A stretch of 64,000 bases of DNA from Alphaproteobacteria bacterium 46_93_T64. Lineage in GTDB: Bacteria > Pseudomonadota > Alphaproteobacteria > Sneathiellales > Sneathiellaceae. The stretch covers positions 1 through 64,000 of the forward strand of contig MAAN01000015.1 of assembly GCA_002163135.1 (NCBI GenBank), written 5' to 3'. The translations under genes and the position numbers were made by a program. Position 1 is the first letter of the stretch; the number at the start of each line of letters is the position of its first letter. Below are positions 9,118-18,987 of this stretch, piece by piece. A model generated the notes under the pieces. That model was not told the DNA's origin and searched no databases. It saw only the letters and a program-made list of their open reading frames with translations.

Positions 9118-10325
9118 TTAGCCTTTTTGGCGGTGGAGCAGACGCAAACGTAAAGCGTTCAGCTTGATAAAGCCCTCCGCATCGCGTTGGTCGTAAACTG
9201 TATCTTCTTCGAAGGTCACGGTTCCATGGAATACAAAGAGAATTTACTCTTGCGTCCGACAACACTGGCGCGACCCTTGTAAAGTTTCAAGCGAACAACA
9301 CCGCAAACTTTTTCCTGACTTTTGTCGATCAAAGCCTGAAGCATTTCCCGTTCAGGAGAGAACCATAGGCCATTATAAATCAGCTCAGCATACCGTGGCA
9401 TGATATCATCTTTAAGATGCATGGCGCCGCGGTCGAGGGTAATTTGCTCAATGCCGCGATGGGCTTCAAGCATAATGGTTCCGCCTGGTGTTTCATAAAT
9501 GCCGCGAGATTTCATGCCAACAAAACGGCCTTCAACCAAATCGAGGCGGCCAATGCCATTATCACCAGCTAGTTTGTTTAGCGCTGTTAATATATTAGCC
9601 GGGCTCAAACGTTTTCCGTCTAGGCCGATTGGGTCGCCTTTTTCATATTCGATCTCAATGTAAGTTGGCTCATCCGGTGCATCCTCCGGAGAGACAGAGC
9701 GTGAATACACATATTCGCCGGCTTCTTCCCAAGGATCTTCAAGGGCTTTACCTTCAGCGGATACATGCAGCATGTTCGCATCAACAGAGAAAGGAGCTTC
9801 GCCGCGTTTGTCTTTCGGGATCGGAATTTGATGCTTTTCAGCATATTCGATCAATTTTGTCCGTGAGTTCAAGTCCCATTCGCGCCAAGGGGCGATAACC
9901 TTGATGTCCGGGTTAAGAGCATAATAACCAAGCTCAAAACGAACCTGATCATTACCTTTACCTGTCGCGCCATGGGCAACGGCATCGGCCCCAACTTCAC
10001 GGGCAATTTCGATTTGGCGTTTGGAAATAAGCGGACGGGCAATTGACGTGCCGAGCAGATACTGTCCTTCATAAACCGCATTGGCGCGGAACATAGGGAA
10101 GACAAAATCGCCGACAAATTCTTCGCGAAGGTCATCGATATAGATGTCTTTGATGCCCAGCATTTCCGCTTTTTGGCGGGCGGGCTCTAACTCTTCACCT
10201 TGTCCAAGGTCGGCGGTGAATGTCACAACTTCGCAGTTGTATGTAGTCTGCAACCATTTCAGGATTACAGAGGTGTCAAGGCCACCAGAATAGGCCAGAA
10301 CAACTTTTTTGATGTCTTGAGACAT
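9118..10325 (-). CDS. argG: Argininosuccinate synthase ArgG with an apparent 1-base frameshift
   Basis: ArgG joins citrulline and aspartate with ATP to make argininosuccinate, the seventh step of arginine synthesis. The N-terminal ATP loop AYSGGLDTS (about 10-18), the [13 protein letters not shown] motif and the [10 protein letters not shown] region are intact. The open frame from 10325 stops at 9216 after 369 residues, in SLYSMEP. In the next frame the sequence continues directly as [20 protein letters not shown] and ends at TAA (9118-9120), exactly the missing C-terminal helix. Adding one A to the GGAACC at about 9221-9226 restores SMETVTFEED and a 402-residue protein, the normal size. It is either a sequencing or assembly error or a recent lesion. 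The rest shows no decay, so I favour an error or a very recent mutation. Confidence 0.9.
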
Positions 10326-10502
10326 GGCAAAGAACCTTTAGTGGAAAACAAAGTATAAATGAATTCGAAGGCCGCAAAATAGGGGAAAAGAAACAGACCT
10401 GCAAGTGAAAGCGGTGAACTGCAATATGGCTGCGTCAATTGGTCTTCTAAACGAACGGAGAAGAGGCTGTTTCATTAGGTCCGCTTCGCCGTATTTAGTG
10501 TT

Positions 10503-11660
10503 CTAACTGCGGCCTGTTGCTTGGTAACGCGATGATGCCCGCTCTTTTGTACTGGCAGATTTAAGCTGCCCGCAGGCCGCCATGATATCTCTGCCACGTG
10601 GAACCCGCACTGGAGATGAATATCCAGCGTCATTCACGATTTTAGCAAATCTATGGATGGTGTTATTACTAGAGCAAATATAGTTGCTGCCGGGCCATGG
10701 GTTGAACGGGATAAGATTTACCTTGGCCGGTATATCTTTCAGCAAGCGGACCAATTCCCGGGCATCTGCTGGGGTGTCATTGATTCCATCAAGCATGACA
10801 TATTCAAATGTTATCCGCCGCGCGTTGTTGCTGGCGGGATAGTCTTTACAAGCCTGCAGCAATTCTTTGATAGGGTGGCGCTTGTTAATAGGGACCAGAA
10901 TATCACGAACATCATCAGTGACGGCATGCAGGGAAATCGCAAGATTAACACCGAGTTCTTCGCCGCATTGATAGATCTTCGGCACGACACCTGACGTAGA
11001 GAGTGTAATTCTGCGTTTGGACAGCGAAATACCTTCCCCGTCCATAATAATTTTTAGCGCCTTGGCCACATTGTCATAATTAAGTAGTGGCTCGCCCATT
11101 CCCATCATCACTATGTTGGAAATCATACGGTTGCCCTTAGGGCTCGGCCATTCGTTGATAGTGTCACGCGCGACCAGCATTTGAGAGACGATCTCACCTG
11201 CTGTCAGGTTGCGTACCAGCTTCATTGTACCTGTATGGCAAAAACTACATGTTAATGTGCAGCCGACCTGACTAGAGACGCAAAGAGCGCCACGATCTTC
11301 TTCGGGGATATGAACCGATTCGACTTCTTGGCCATCTTCAAACTTCACCAGCCACTTTCGCGTACCGTCGGTTGACTCTAGTAAACTGGTAATTTCAGGA
11401 CGCGCCACTGTGAATTTTTCAGGCATACGTGCCCGCATCTCTTTGGAGATCGATGTCATGTCGCTGAATTCACTGGCACCGCGATAATAAAGCCAGTGAA
11501 AAAGCTGCTTAGCCCGCATTTTAGCTGACTTTTCAGTCTCACCTTCAGCTACAAGAGCGGCTGCAATTTCGTCACGTGTGAGGCCTACAAGGTTCTTACG
11601 AATAGCCAAAAGCTCAGGCTGCCGGTCAACAGCCTCTACATCCGGAATTAGATATTCCAT
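10503..11660 (-). CDS. rlmN: Dual-specificity rRNA/tRNA methyltransferase RlmN
   Basis: A radical-SAM enzyme that methylates C2 of A2503 in 23S rRNA and A37 in some tRNAs. The 4Fe-4S cluster motif C-x3-C-x2-C is at Cys134, Cys138 and Cys141 (CTLTCSFC). The C-terminal catalytic cysteine is in MAACGQL, and the SAM-binding [12 protein letters not shown] and [12 protein letters not shown] segments are present. Length (385) is typical. It lies 177 bp upstream of argG on the same strand. Confidence 0.97.
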   Translation of the reverse strand: MEYLIPDVEAVDRQPELLAIRKNLVGLTRDEIAAALVAEGETEKSAKMRAKQLFHWLYYRGASEFSDMTSISKEMRARMPEKFTVARPEITSLLESTDGTRKWLVKFEDGQEVESVHIPEEDRGALCVSSQVGCTLTCSFCHTGTMKLVRNLTAGEIVSQMLVARDTINEWPSPKGNRMISNIVMMGMGEPLLNYDNVAKALKIIMDGEGISLSKRRITLSTSGVVPKIYQCGEELGVNLAISLHAVTDDVRDILVPINKRHPIKELLQACKDYPASNNARRITFEYVMLDGINDTPADARELVRLLKDIPAKVNLIPFNPWPGSNYICSSNNTIHRFAKIVNDAGYSSPVRVPRGRDIMAACGQLKSASTKERASSRYQATGRS

Positions 11661-11737
11661 TGGTCAAATATACTTCTATCAAAAATATGGCGAGCGCCAT
11701 TTGCTCGCGTGTGTGTCTGGCGATATACGCCAAACCC

Positions 11738-12265
11738 TTAACTGCAGCTTTTTCTAATCTGCTTATGCGCCGCTGTAAAGCCTTGCAGTGAATAGCTGTC
11801 CGTTGTGAGTGTTCCGCGAGAGGATGTCCCTTTAAGGCTAACTTTTGATCCGCCGCGCATGGCTTTTATTAATTTAGCATCACTTTCGCCTTCGGGCACC
11901 CAGGCAACATCGTTATCTGTCGCCAATTTGAATTTACGTTTTCCAATGGCGAGTTCGACCGTAGACTTGTTCTTATAAGTGTAGCCGGTTACGTGGCTTA
12001 CTTCTTCCTTGGAGCGGGATTTAGGCCGATACGTGACCATCAAGTAAATGTCGCCGCGTTTTACGTTTTTGGGCAATGACTTGGTGGGTCGGGATAGAAT
12101 ATAGCAAACTTTTTGCCCGCTTTCGACCCAAGCGTAGGCGCTCCAGTCTTTGTAGGTGCCAAGAGAACGCGGGTCCCCTTTCGCAGCCGATGCAATATTT
12201 GCTGAAAAAAAGAAGGTCCCCAGAAGGGACGCAGCAATGAATTTAAACACGGTTTGTTTTTTCAT
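11738..12265 (-). CDS. IalB-like (invasion-associated locus B) secreted protein
   Basis: A 175-residue secreted protein. Residues 1-27 are a signal peptide (MKKQTVF, hydrophobic core, cleavage after SANIASA). The mature part has the small beta-barrel pattern of the IalB family: YKDWSAYAW, then KVCYILSRP, LMVTYRP and a C-terminal GFTAAHKQIRKSC, with two cysteines that probably form a disulfide. IalB was named in Bartonella, but homologues are common in free-living alphaproteobacteria with no known role. A longer frame opens at 12337, but that would bury the signal peptide, so I use ATG 12265. Confidence 0.75.
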   Translation of the reverse strand: MKKQTVFKFIAASLLGTFFFSANIASAAKGDPRSLGTYKDWSAYAWVESGQKVCYILSRPTKSLPKNVKRGDIYLMVTYRPKSRSKEEVSHVTGYTYKNKSTVELAIGKRKFKLATDNDVAWVPEGESDAKLIKAMRGGSKVSLKGTSSRGTLTTDSYSLQGFTAAHKQIRKSCS

Positions 12266-12339
12266 GGCGTTAGAGTATCGCTCTTTCGTTTCATTTTCCA
12301 GTGGCGTTGCAACTGCAACAGTTTTTTTGTGGGCCAAGC

Positions 12340-12882
12340 CTAACTTCTGAACCGATTAGTACGGTTAATAGGTTTGCCTTGTACATGTGCTGGCAGAGGA
12401 ACCGCTTTACCAAGTTCACCCGGTGCACGTTCTGCAAACCGGCCATGGGTGGTTATCCTGTCATACATGACGATTGCGCCGGCAGTTGCAACATTTAAAC
12501 AGAACTTTGTCGGAATTTTGATGAAGTAATCACATTTTTCCTGCATGGCTGGAGAAAGTGATCCACGTTCGCGGCCTAAAACATAGGCTGCGCTTAAAGG
12601 ATGGAAAAAGCTGGGCAGATCTTCTGCTTCATCCAGCAACTCAACGCCAACGATTTTGCACATACGTGGTAATTGCATATCTTCAATAGTATCAAAATCA
12701 TACCAAGGTATGTTTTTTGGGGCGACGCTGGTGTCGGATCTGGCTTTGCGAACCGAATACTCCGCTCCAATCGTAAAAACGAAGCTGGCGCCAAAGGCAT
12801 TTGCAGTTCTGAACAGGTTTCCAGCATTCATGGGTTTACTTACCCCCTCAATGCCTATTCCAAAATAGCCTCTACTCAACAT
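12340..12882 (-). CDS. TrmH/SpoU-family RNA methyltransferase
   Basis: A 180-residue SPOUT-fold methyltransferase that would 2'-O-methylate a ribose in tRNA or rRNA. The three family motifs are present: KPMNAGNLFRTANAFGA (motif 1, Asn and catalytic Arg), AYVLGRERGSLSP (motif 2) and IPTKFCLNVATAGAIVMYD (motif 3, knot). The short length, with no extra RNA-binding domain, resembles TrmL-like or YibK-like members, but the exact target base cannot be told. The frame extends to 12963, but this would overlap the divergent asparaginase start, and homology begins at MLSRGYFGIGIEG, so ATG 12882 is used. Confidence 0.85.
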   Translation of the reverse strand: MLSRGYFGIGIEGVSKPMNAGNLFRTANAFGASFVFTIGAEYSVRKARSDTSVAPKNIPWYDFDTIEDMQLPRMCKIVGVELLDEAEDLPSFFHPLSAAYVLGRERGSLSPAMQEKCDYFIKIPTKFCLNVATAGAIVMYDRITTHGRFAERAPGELGKAVPLPAHVQGKPINRTNRFRS

Positions 12883-12961
12883 TAATTTATTAACTCCAAA
12901 CAAAATTTTCGGATATGGTAGCGCAAATAAATACCCAATTTTTGTGTTCAGGACTATCCCC

Positions 12962-13993
12962 ATGATAAAGCAATTTGCAAATAATTCCAGCCAACCCCCG
13001 CTGCAGGTGAATGTTAGCAGGGGAACAATGGTTGAGAGCCGTCATATAATACACGCGGTTATAACCGATGCAGATGGCGGAATCGTTGGACAATGGGGAG
13101 ATATAGACAGCCCTGTTTATTTGCGATCTGCCATTAAGCTCATCCAAGCTTTACCACTTGTGGAAAGCGGTGCTGCGGAAGCGTTTAACGTATCAGAAAA
13201 AGAGTTATCTCTGGCTTGTGCCTCTCATACGGGGGAGGACATACATGTAAACGCTGTTACCGGCTGGCTTAAACGATTGGGACTATCCATTGCGGATTTG
13301 GAGTGCGGAAGTCATTGGCCAAGCTATCGCCCAGCTGAACGAGCTTTGGCGGCAAAAGGTTTGGAACCGACAACAGCCCATAACAATTGTTCTGGGAAGC
13401 ATTCCGGTTTTTTAGCAACGTCAGTACATCTTGGTGAAGATCATCGTGGGTACATAAACATTGATCATCCGGTGCAGCAGCGCATTGTGAAAGTGCTCGA
13501 AGATTTTACGGAACTGGATTTGAGCAATGCCCCCATGGGTATTGATGGATGTTCGATCCCGACACTCGGTATTCCGTTGCTCAACTCTGCTATGGCCATT
13601 GCTAAATTTGCAAATCCGGAAAAGTTATCAGCGGATCGCGCAAGTGCTTGCCGGAAAATACAGACAGCGATTGCGGCTCATCCTGAAATGATTGCAGGTT
13701 CGGACCGTTTATGTACAGCTCTCAATCGATCTGCAAAAGGCAAAGTCATAGCGAAAGTCGGGGCTGAGGGTGTTTATTTGGCGGCCCTTCCAACACTGGG
13801 TCTCGGCGTTGCACTTAAAACGGCAGATGGCACCACGCGTGGTGCAGAAGTTGCGCTGGGCGGTATATTGGAAAGATTAGGTCTGATGACTGAAGAAATG
13901 CACAATGAAATGGATGAATTCGTGCTCCCAACCATGTCCAACTGGAATAAAATCGAAGTTGGAGGCATGAAGCTTTCTGAAGAGATTTCCTGA
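12962..13993 (+). CDS. Rhizobial-type (class 3) L-asparaginase
   Basis: A 343-residue enzyme of the thermolabile asparaginase II family (Rhizobium etli ReAV type), which hydrolyses asparagine to aspartate and ammonia. Family active-site features are visible: LRSAIKLIQ (Ser-Lys pair), CASHTGED, NNCSGKHSG (Cys and Lys of the metal/active site) and MGIDGCSIPT (second Cys). It is unrelated to the E. coli AnsA/AnsB fold. A frame opens earlier at 12944, but ATG 12962 fits the N-terminus of relatives. Divergent from the RNA methyltransferase, with about 80 bp between starts. Confidence 0.9.
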   Translation: MIKQFANNSSQPPLQVNVSRGTMVESRHIIHAVITDADGGIVGQWGDIDSPVYLRSAIKLIQALPLVESGAAEAFNVSEKELSLACASHTGEDIHVNAVTGWLKRLGLSIADLECGSHWPSYRPAERALAAKGLEPTTAHNNCSGKHSGFLATSVHLGEDHRGYINIDHPVQQRIVKVLEDFTELDLSNAPMGIDGCSIPTLGIPLLNSAMAIAKFANPEKLSADRASACRKIQTAIAAHPEMIAGSDRLCTALNRSAKGKVIAKVGAEGVYLAALPTLGLGVALKTADGTTRGAEVALGGILERLGLMTEEMHNEMDEFVLPTMSNWNKIEVGGMKLSEEIS

Positions 13994-14090
13994 ATATCAG
14001 ATTTGACGTGGCCTCTGGTTCCGCGCTAGCTTAGGTGCAGCGCAATAACCAAGCCTGTCTAACGGGCGCAAAAAAAAGAATTGGAAGAAA

Positions 14091-15071
14091 ATGAAAGCAC
14101 TGGTTTGCAAAGAATTTGGTGATCCTGATATCCTCGTTATGGAAGATATTGCAGAACCAACAGTTACAGCTGGAATGGTCAAAATTGAAGTTCATTCCGT
14201 CGGATTGAACTTTCCAGATACTCTGATGATTGCTGGTAAGTACCAGATGAAACCTCCTTTCCCTTTCTCTCCTGGAATGGAAAGTTCAGGTATCATCACT
14301 GAGGTCGGTGAAGGTGTTGAAGGACTAGCTGTTGGCGACCGGGTCATGGCGAACCACGGCGTCGGTGGTTTTGCTGAATATGTGTTAGCGCCCGCGGAAG
14401 GTACCTACAAAATTCCGGAAAACATGCGTTACGATCAAGCTGCTGGCTTTCCTGTAACATATGGAACGACCTACCATGCTCTTGTCGATCGCGGAAATCT
14501 CGCTAAAGGTGAAGTGCTGCTCGTTCATGGTGCCGCAGGGGGCGTTGGTCTGAACGCTGTTGAGCTTGGTAAAGCGTTGGGTGCAACAGTGATCGGTACT
14601 GTGGGCTCAGATGAGAAGATGGATATTGTGCGCCAATATGGGGCAGACCATGTGATCAACTATTCCAAAGAAAGCATCAAGGACCGAGTGAAAGAACTTA
14701 CTGGCGGTAAGGGTGCTGACGTTATTTATGATCCTGTTGGCGGTGACGCTTTTGATCAGTCTATGCGTTGCATCAACTGGGAAGGTCGTTTGCTGGTCAT
14801 CGGTTTTGCATCTGGCCGCATCGCACAATTGCCAACAAACTTGGCACTTCTTAAAGGCTGTTCTGTCATCGGTGTTTTCTGGGGTGAATTTGCACGCCGT
14901 ACACCGGACAAAAACCGGGCAAACTTTAAAGCCATGCTTGATATGGTCGAAGCTGGTGAACTTAACCCACATGTTTCCACTCATTTCCCGCTTGAACAGG
15001 GTGCCGACGCTATGAAAGCGCTTCTGTCTCGTAAAACCACTGGTAAGGTTATCATTACGGTGAAGGACTAA
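14091..15071 (+). CDS. NADPH:quinone oxidoreductase family protein (Qor-like)
   Basis: A 326-residue zinc-free member of the medium-chain dehydrogenase superfamily, expected to reduce quinones or enoyl compounds with NADPH. The N-terminal GroES-like domain (ALVCKEFGDPDILVMEDI) is followed by a Rossmann domain with HGAAGGVGLNAVELGKALGA. The zinc-binding cysteine cluster of alcohol dehydrogenases is absent. GGAAG lies 5 nt before the ATG. A methyltransferase gene starts 3 nt after the stop, so the two form an operon. Confidence 0.88.
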   Translation: MKALVCKEFGDPDILVMEDIAEPTVTAGMVKIEVHSVGLNFPDTLMIAGKYQMKPPFPFSPGMESSGIITEVGEGVEGLAVGDRVMANHGVGGFAEYVLAPAEGTYKIPENMRYDQAAGFPVTYGTTYHALVDRGNLAKGEVLLVHGAAGGVGLNAVELGKALGATVIGTVGSDEKMDIVRQYGADHVINYSKESIKDRVKELTGGKGADVIYDPVGGDAFDQSMRCINWEGRLLVIGFASGRIAQLPTNLALLKGCSVIGVFWGEFARRTPDKNRANFKAMLDMVEAGELNPHVSTHFPLEQGADAMKALLSRKTTGKVIITVKD

Positions 15072-15074
15072 CAC

Positions 15075-16322
15075 GTGGCAAAGGGGAGTGCAGGGCGGGA
15101 TAAGGCCGTTTCGGATCAGTATGAAGATTTTCCCTACCCTCCCCGAAATCCAGAAGATGAACGGGACCGTCTGATTACAGGCAGTCCCAGTCATTTAGAT
15201 GAAGTTAATCATTACATTTTTGCAGGGCAGCGCGATTTCTCGAAACCCTTTCGCGCATTGGTCGCGGGCGGTGGAACCGGTGACGCACTTATAATGCTGG
15301 CCCAACAACTGGCAGATCGCGGAGAGGCCGGACATGTAACTTATTTGGACGTGTCACAAGCCAGCCGTTCGGTCGCTGAAGCACGGGCAGCGAGCCGCGG
15401 CCTCACCAATATTGAATTTCTCACAGGATCATTACTTGATCTGCCGAATATGGGGCCGGAGCCTTTCGACTACATCGATTGTTGCGGTGTTCTGCATCAT
15501 CTGGAAAATCCAGAAGAGGGATTGGCTGCGCTGGATGCAGTCCTTGTCGATGATGGCGGTATGGGTTTGATGCTGTATGCGACGCTTGGGCGGACCGGTG
15601 TGTATCATGTTCAAAATGCGCTGAAAATTCTTGTGGGAGATGAGCCTCAAAAAAATCAGGTGCCTCTCGCTAAGAAATTTGTGGCCGGCCTTCCCAAAAC
15701 AAATTGGCTTAATCGTAATCCTTTTGTCGGGGATCATAAGATGGGCGAGGATGCAGCCTTTTTCGATCTCTTGTTGCATCCGCGAGATAGAAGCTATCTG
15801 GTGCCGGAAGTTATCGATTTACTGTCGAGTTCCCGTATGTCGCTTGTGACATTTTTGGAGCCTGTCAAATATGACCCCGCTGTTTTCCTTAAAGATAAAG
15901 ACCTGATAAAGCGGCTAAAAAAGCTGTCGGACATTGATAAAGCAACGTTAGCTGAAAATATTACCGGTAGTTTGAAGACACATCTATTTTACGCGCAGAA
16001 GAGTTCAAGTTCTAAAACAATCGCAAAAATTGGGCCTGAAATGGTCCCTGTTCTAAAAGATGGTAACCCTGCAGAAACGTTGGCAAACGCTTTCAAAGGT
16101 AAGAAGAAATTTGCAGTTACTTTCGACGGTGAAAAGATCGAATTTGACCTACCTGAACGCATCTCTGAGATTATCGGCTTATGTGATGGACAGCGATCGT
16201 TACGAGATATGCAAAAAATGCTCGACCTTAATTGGGAAGGGATGAGATCCGCCTTTGCCCCGATTTTCAAACTTCTTAACGGATGGAATATCCTCTGGCT
16301 TAAGGACGGCGCAAAAAAATAA
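15075..16322 (+). CDS. Class I SAM-dependent methyltransferase with extra C-terminal domain
   Basis: A 415-residue protein starting at GTG, 3 nt after the oxidoreductase gene. The SAM-binding loop is ALVAGGGTGDALIMLAQQL (about 58-76) and the post-II region YIDCCGVLHHLENPEEGL (about 138-155) resembles Tpr-methyltransferase-like proteins of alphaproteobacteria. The last 60 residues (ERISEIIGLCDGQRSLRDM and onward) form a small helical domain reminiscent of PqqD-like or winged-helix modules that read a substrate protein; this is my inference. The substrate is unknown. The N-terminal DFPYPPRNPEDER is a typical start for the family. Confidence 0.78.
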   Translation: MAKGSAGRDKAVSDQYEDFPYPPRNPEDERDRLITGSPSHLDEVNHYIFAGQRDFSKPFRALVAGGGTGDALIMLAQQLADRGEAGHVTYLDVSQASRSVAEARAASRGLTNIEFLTGSLLDLPNMGPEPFDYIDCCGVLHHLENPEEGLAALDAVLVDDGGMGLMLYATLGRTGVYHVQNALKILVGDEPQKNQVPLAKKFVAGLPKTNWLNRNPFVGDHKMGEDAAFFDLLLHPRDRSYLVPEVIDLLSSSRMSLVTFLEPVKYDPAVFLKDKDLIKRLKKLSDIDKATLAENITGSLKTHLFYAQKSSSSKTIAKIGPEMVPVLKDGNPAETLANAFKGKKKFAVTFDGEKIEFDLPERISEIIGLCDGQRSLRDMQKMLDLNWEGMRSAFAPIFKLLNGWNILWLKDGAKK

Positions 16323-16539
16323 CGCCATTTCTACGTTTATTGTGCACTTGCGAAGAAAAATAAGGGTTCTACGCAATATTTGGCAGAATTTGGTTTCCCT
16401 TGCGTCAATATTTTGCCTATGATCTCGACGAAATTCATGCCGAACCAGTTTAAGTTCAAACGTTAAGTAGACAAATTGGTGCGCCCAATGAATGGGAAAC
16501 GGCATACCTTTACGTAACAGGCAAGGTAGGAGTCATTTA

Positions 16540-17238
16540 ATGGCAAACAAGAATTACGCAGATGCAAGTAGCGCCCTTGAGGGTGTGCTTTTTGATGGAA
16601 TGACCATCGCAGCTGGCGGTTTTGGTCTTTGTGGTATCCCAGAAAACTTGATCGCAGCTATCCGCGATTCCGGTGTTAAAGACCTCACCGTTTATTCAAA
16701 CAATGCAGGTGTTGATGAGTTCGGTTTGGGTGTTTTACTACAAACCAAGCAGGTCAAGAAAATGGTGTCTTCCTATGTTGGGGAAAACGCCGAGTTCATG
16801 CGCCAATATCTGTCAGGTGAGCTGGAGCTTGAATTTAATCCGCAGGGGACACTGGCCGAGCGTATGCGCGCTGGCGGTGCAGGTATTCCCGGATTTTATA
16901 CAAAAACAGGCGTTGGAACCTTGGTTGCTGAAGGCAAAGAAGAGAAAATCTTCGATGGCGAAACCTACATTATGGAGCGCGGCATTGTTGTTGACCTTTC
17001 GATTGTGAAAGCATGGAAAGGGGACGCGCACGGAAACCTGATTTACAGGAAAACCGCTCGCAACTTTAATCCGTTAGCTGCAACGTGCGGCAAAATAACA
17101 ATTGCTGAGGTTGAAGAAATTGTGCCGATTGGATCAATTGATCCGGACAATATCCACACACCAAGTATCTATGTGCAGCGCATCGTTAAAGGTGAGCATG
17201 AGAAGCGCATTGAACAACGTACAATTCGTGAAGCTTGA
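16540..17238 (+). CDS. scoA: 3-oxoacid CoA-transferase subunit A
   Basis: The alpha subunit of a family I CoA transferase (succinyl-CoA:3-ketoacid or acetoacetate type), which moves CoA between acids in ketone-body and short-chain acid use. The 232-residue product has the signature [13 protein letters not shown] and the [12 protein letters not shown] segment of ScoA proteins. A strong ribosome-binding site (GTAGGAG) lies before ATG 16540; the frame also runs upstream to 16492, but without such a site. Subunit B starts 15 nt downstream. The substrate preference (acetoacetate or another 3-oxoacid) is inferred from overall similarity. Confidence 0.92.
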   Translation: MANKNYADASSALEGVLFDGMTIAAGGFGLCGIPENLIAAIRDSGVKDLTVYSNNAGVDEFGLGVLLQTKQVKKMVSSYVGENAEFMRQYLSGELELEFNPQGTLAERMRAGGAGIPGFYTKTGVGTLVAEGKEEKIFDGETYIMERGIVVDLSIVKAWKGDAHGNLIYRKTARNFNPLAATCGKITIAEVEEIVPIGSIDPDNIHTPSIYVQRIVKGEHEKRIEQRTIREA

Positions 17239-17253
17239 TAGGAGGACAGACAT

Positions 17254-17883
17254 ATGCCTTGGGATCGTAATCAAATGGCTGCACGGGCAGCACAAGAACT
17301 TGAAGACGGAACATATGTAAATCTCGGTATCGGGATTCCAACACTTGTATCCAACTATATTCCAGAAGGCGTCGATGTGACGCTGCAATCGGAAAACGGC
17401 ATGCTTGGCATGGGACCGTTCCCGACTGAGGATGACATTGATGCGGATCTGATCAACGCAGGTAAGCAAACAATTACTGAACTTGACCGGACAAGTTATT
17501 TTAATTCAGCAGACAGCTTCGCAATGATCCGCGGCGGTCATATCGCACTTTCTATTTTGGGTGCGATGGAAGTCTCTGAAACGGGCGATTTGGCGAACTG
17601 GATGATTCCCGGAAAGCTCGTTAAAGGCATGGGCGGGGCTATGGATTTGGTTGCTGGCGTAAAGCGCGTTGTGATTATCATGGATCACACCAATAAAGCG
17701 GGCGAGACCAAGCTTCTTAAAAATTGCACGCTGCCACTTACAGGTAAGGCTGTCGTAGATCGGGTTATTTCTAACCTTGGTGTTTTTGACATTGTCGAAG
17801 GCGGATTGAAGGTTGTGGAACTTGCAGATGGCGTTTCAATGGACGAAGTTCGCGAAAAAACCAACGCGACACTTGTTGGATAA
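17254..17883 (+). CDS. scoB: 3-oxoacid CoA-transferase subunit B
   Basis: The beta subunit, 209 residues, carrying the catalytic glutamate in [11 protein letters not shown] (SENG motif) that forms the glutamyl-CoA intermediate. Other marks are [11 protein letters not shown] near the start and [14 protein letters not shown]. The ribosome-binding site is strong (AGGAGG). Together with ScoA it makes the active heteromer. The operon ends in a strong terminator 20 nt after the stop. Confidence 0.94.
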   Translation: MPWDRNQMAARAAQELEDGTYVNLGIGIPTLVSNYIPEGVDVTLQSENGMLGMGPFPTEDDIDADLINAGKQTITELDRTSYFNSADSFAMIRGGHIALSILGAMEVSETGDLANWMIPGKLVKGMGGAMDLVAGVKRVVIIMDHTNKAGETKLLKNCTLPLTGKAVVDRVISNLGVFDIVEGGLKVVELADGVSMDEVREKTNATLVG

Positions 17884-17902
17884 GCTATTGAAAATATAAC
17901 GG

Positions 17903-17935
17903 AAAAGGGTGGTCTCAATGATCGCCCTTTTTTAT
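17903..17935 (+). terminator. Intrinsic terminator of the scoAB operon
   Basis: AAAAGGGTGGTC pairs with GATCGCCCTTTT through 12 bp with two G-U wobbles around a TCAAT loop, followed by a T run. Confidence 0.85.
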
Positions 17936-18029
17936 TTTGTTGCCTTAAGGTTCACTCCGGCTCTCCGCGCATTGCTGCATTGCAAACTTAACTCTTGGGA
18001 ATTGTTAGCATGCGAACTATTGTCAGCTG

Positions 18030-18950
18030 ATGTCTTCTATACGAACTATGCTCCGGCCCGTTACTGAGGCCCCAGCGGCCTTGCAAGCCGCACTTCTGAT
18101 GATTATTGGGTGTGTTTTTCTCGCTGTATTAAGCGGTTTAATCCGTCAACTCTCTGACAGCGGAATGCATGTGATGGAAATCGTATTCCTCCGCAATGTG
18201 GCGGGTTTGCTTGTTTTGCTGCCGTGGTTTCTGAAAAATGGCCCAAGCGCTATGAAAACGAAGCGGCCAGGCCTATATTTTGTCCGTGGATTTTTTGGAT
18301 TTGCCTCCATGGTCGCATGGTTCATCGCTGTTACAACAATCCCGCTGGCAGAAGCTGTGGCGTTGAATTTTACGGCCCCAATTTTTGGAACGTTGCTTGC
18401 AATATTCATCTTAAAGGAAGTTGTGCGTCTTCGGCGCTGGATGGCCATTCTGGTTGGTTTTGCGGGGGCTATGGTTATCTTGCGGCCCGGTACTCTTGAA
18501 ATGAATTTTGGAACCTATGCCGCTCTTTTTGCTGCGGGCACAATGGCGTGTTCCATCACCTGTGTGAAGATGCTTTCCAGTACGGAAAGTACCCCGGCAA
18601 TCGTCGCTTGGACGCAAATTATCATTATTCCTATGTCTCTAATTCCAGCAATTTTCGTGTGGACGATGCCTACTCTTGAACAGTTGTTGATCGTTGCCGC
18701 AATTGGCTTTAGCGCGACAATGGGACATTTGTTTTTTACGCGTGCTTATTCACTTGCAGACGCTACCTATGTCATGCCCTTTGATTTTTCGCGTCTGGTT
18801 TTTTCTGCAATTATCGGGTTTGTATTTTTTGCGCAGGAACCCGATATTTATGTTTGGATTGGGGCGGCAATCATCTTTGCGTCATCGGTCTATATTGCCA
18901 TGCGAGAAGCAAAATTAAGTAAAAATGAGGAAATGTCCAAGGCCTCCTAA
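18030..18950 (+). CDS. EamA/DMT family transporter (first of a tandem pair)
   Basis: A 306-residue inner-membrane protein with ten predicted helices in two EamA repeats, the drug/metabolite transporter layout. Substrates in this family include amino acids, carnitine-like compounds and nucleobases; none can be assigned here. Family marks include FLRNVAGLLVLLPW in repeat 1, LAEAVALNFTAPIFGTLLAI and PFDFSRLVFSAIIGFVFF in repeat 2. The ATG has only a weak ribosome-binding site. A paralogue follows 38 bp downstream. Confidence 0.88.
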   Translation: MSSIRTMLRPVTEAPAALQAALLMIIGCVFLAVLSGLIRQLSDSGMHVMEIVFLRNVAGLLVLLPWFLKNGPSAMKTKRPGLYFVRGFFGFASMVAWFIAVTTIPLAEAVALNFTAPIFGTLLAIFILKEVVRLRRWMAILVGFAGAMVILRPGTLEMNFGTYAALFAAGTMACSITCVKMLSSTESTPAIVAWTQIIIIPMSLIPAIFVWTMPTLEQLLIVAAIGFSATMGHLFFTRAYSLADATYVMPFDFSRLVFSAIIGFVFFAQEPDIYVWIGAAIIFASSVYIAMREAKLSKNEEMSKAS

Positions 18951-18987
18951 CAGAGCCAGATTACTCAGCTGAAAGTGAAACTGAATT

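Noticed and set aside
14607-15194. A 195-residue minus-strand open frame across the quinone oxidoreductase gene
   Set aside because: It is the antisense of a conserved coding region and resembles no known protein.
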